Position numbers and translations under genes: made by a program. Positions 5,751 through 5,783 of a DNA stretch of 5,783 nt are shown here, piece after piece (position 1 is the stretch's first letter; every line of letters begins with the position of its first letter). Source of the DNA: Desulfobacca acetoxidans (GTDB lineage Bacteria; Desulfobacterota; Desulfobaccia; Desulfobaccales; 0-14-0-80-60-11). The stretch lies in the NCBI GenBank assembly GCA_022736495.1, contig DZCR01000194.1, positions 1-5,783 of the forward strand. The letters are read 5' to 3'. The notes under the pieces are model-generated. The model did not search any database. It saw only the letters and a list, made by a program, of their open reading frames with translations, and was not told the DNA's origin.

Positions 5751-5775
5751 GGGGGTTGGGAGGGGAGGGCGGGGG
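5751..5775 (+). other. G-quadruplex-forming motif
   Basis: There are five G-runs of 5, 3, 4, 3 and 5 bases with spacers of only TT, A, A and C. Four or more runs of at least three G with 1-2 nt loops meet the standard rule for a stable intramolecular quadruplex. It lies on the strand opposite the helicase gene, about 115 bases upstream of its start. Confidence 0.55.
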
Positions 5776-5783
5776 ACTCTCGT

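Overview
The window looks like chromosomal DNA from a Gram-negative anaerobe. The best guess is a sulfate-reducing or related Desulfobacterota member of the Desulfobacca/Syntrophobacter kind. Three things point there: an AhbA-type siroheme decarboxylase (the siroheme-dependent haem route of sulfate reducers and methanogens), secreted CPHC thioredoxin-like proteins typical of that group, and a probable selenoprotein. The taxonomic assignment is inference only.

Layout. On the + strand, the window opens with the 3' end of a siroheme decarboxylase gene (ahbA type, 1-259). It is followed by a complete gene for a secreted YfdX-family protein (448-1122). A strong GC-rich hairpin (1216-1238) lies between this gene and three genes on the - strand. 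Reading from the right, these are a long helicase-nuclease (2739-5636), a secreted CPHC thioredoxin-like protein (2029-2595) and a second, paralogous secreted thioredoxin-like protein (1344-1895). A perfect 14-bp hairpin (1987-2018) separates the last two, and each has its own plausible sigma70-type promoter. Palindromic REP-like repeats and a G-quadruplex motif lie upstream of the helicase gene.

Main discovery. The leftmost - strand gene is interrupted by one in-frame TGA (1665-1667), exactly where its neighbour and paralog has the first catalytic cysteine of CPHC. The frame continues intact as U-P-H-C and on to a full thioredoxin fold. A 6-bp hairpin with a CGUGA loop begins 20 nt after the TGA, with its loop 26 nt after it, which fits a bacterial SECIS element. 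The Cys paralog has no hairpin at the matching position. The gene is best read as a 183-residue periplasmic selenoprotein. A conventional annotation would split it into two short ORFs or call it a pseudogene.

Second point of interest. The helicase is a single-chain fusion of the two mitomycin-repair proteins that Bacillus subtilis makes separately: an MrfA-type DEAH/DUF1998 helicase with a four-cysteine cluster, and an MrfB-type DEDD exonuclease domain.

How the genes may work together. YfdX and the two thioredoxin-like proteins all carry signal peptides, so this stretch may serve envelope protein quality and thiol redox. The helicase-nuclease is a cytoplasmic DNA-repair factor, and nothing ties it to them beyond position. 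All intergenic gaps are shorter than 300 bases.
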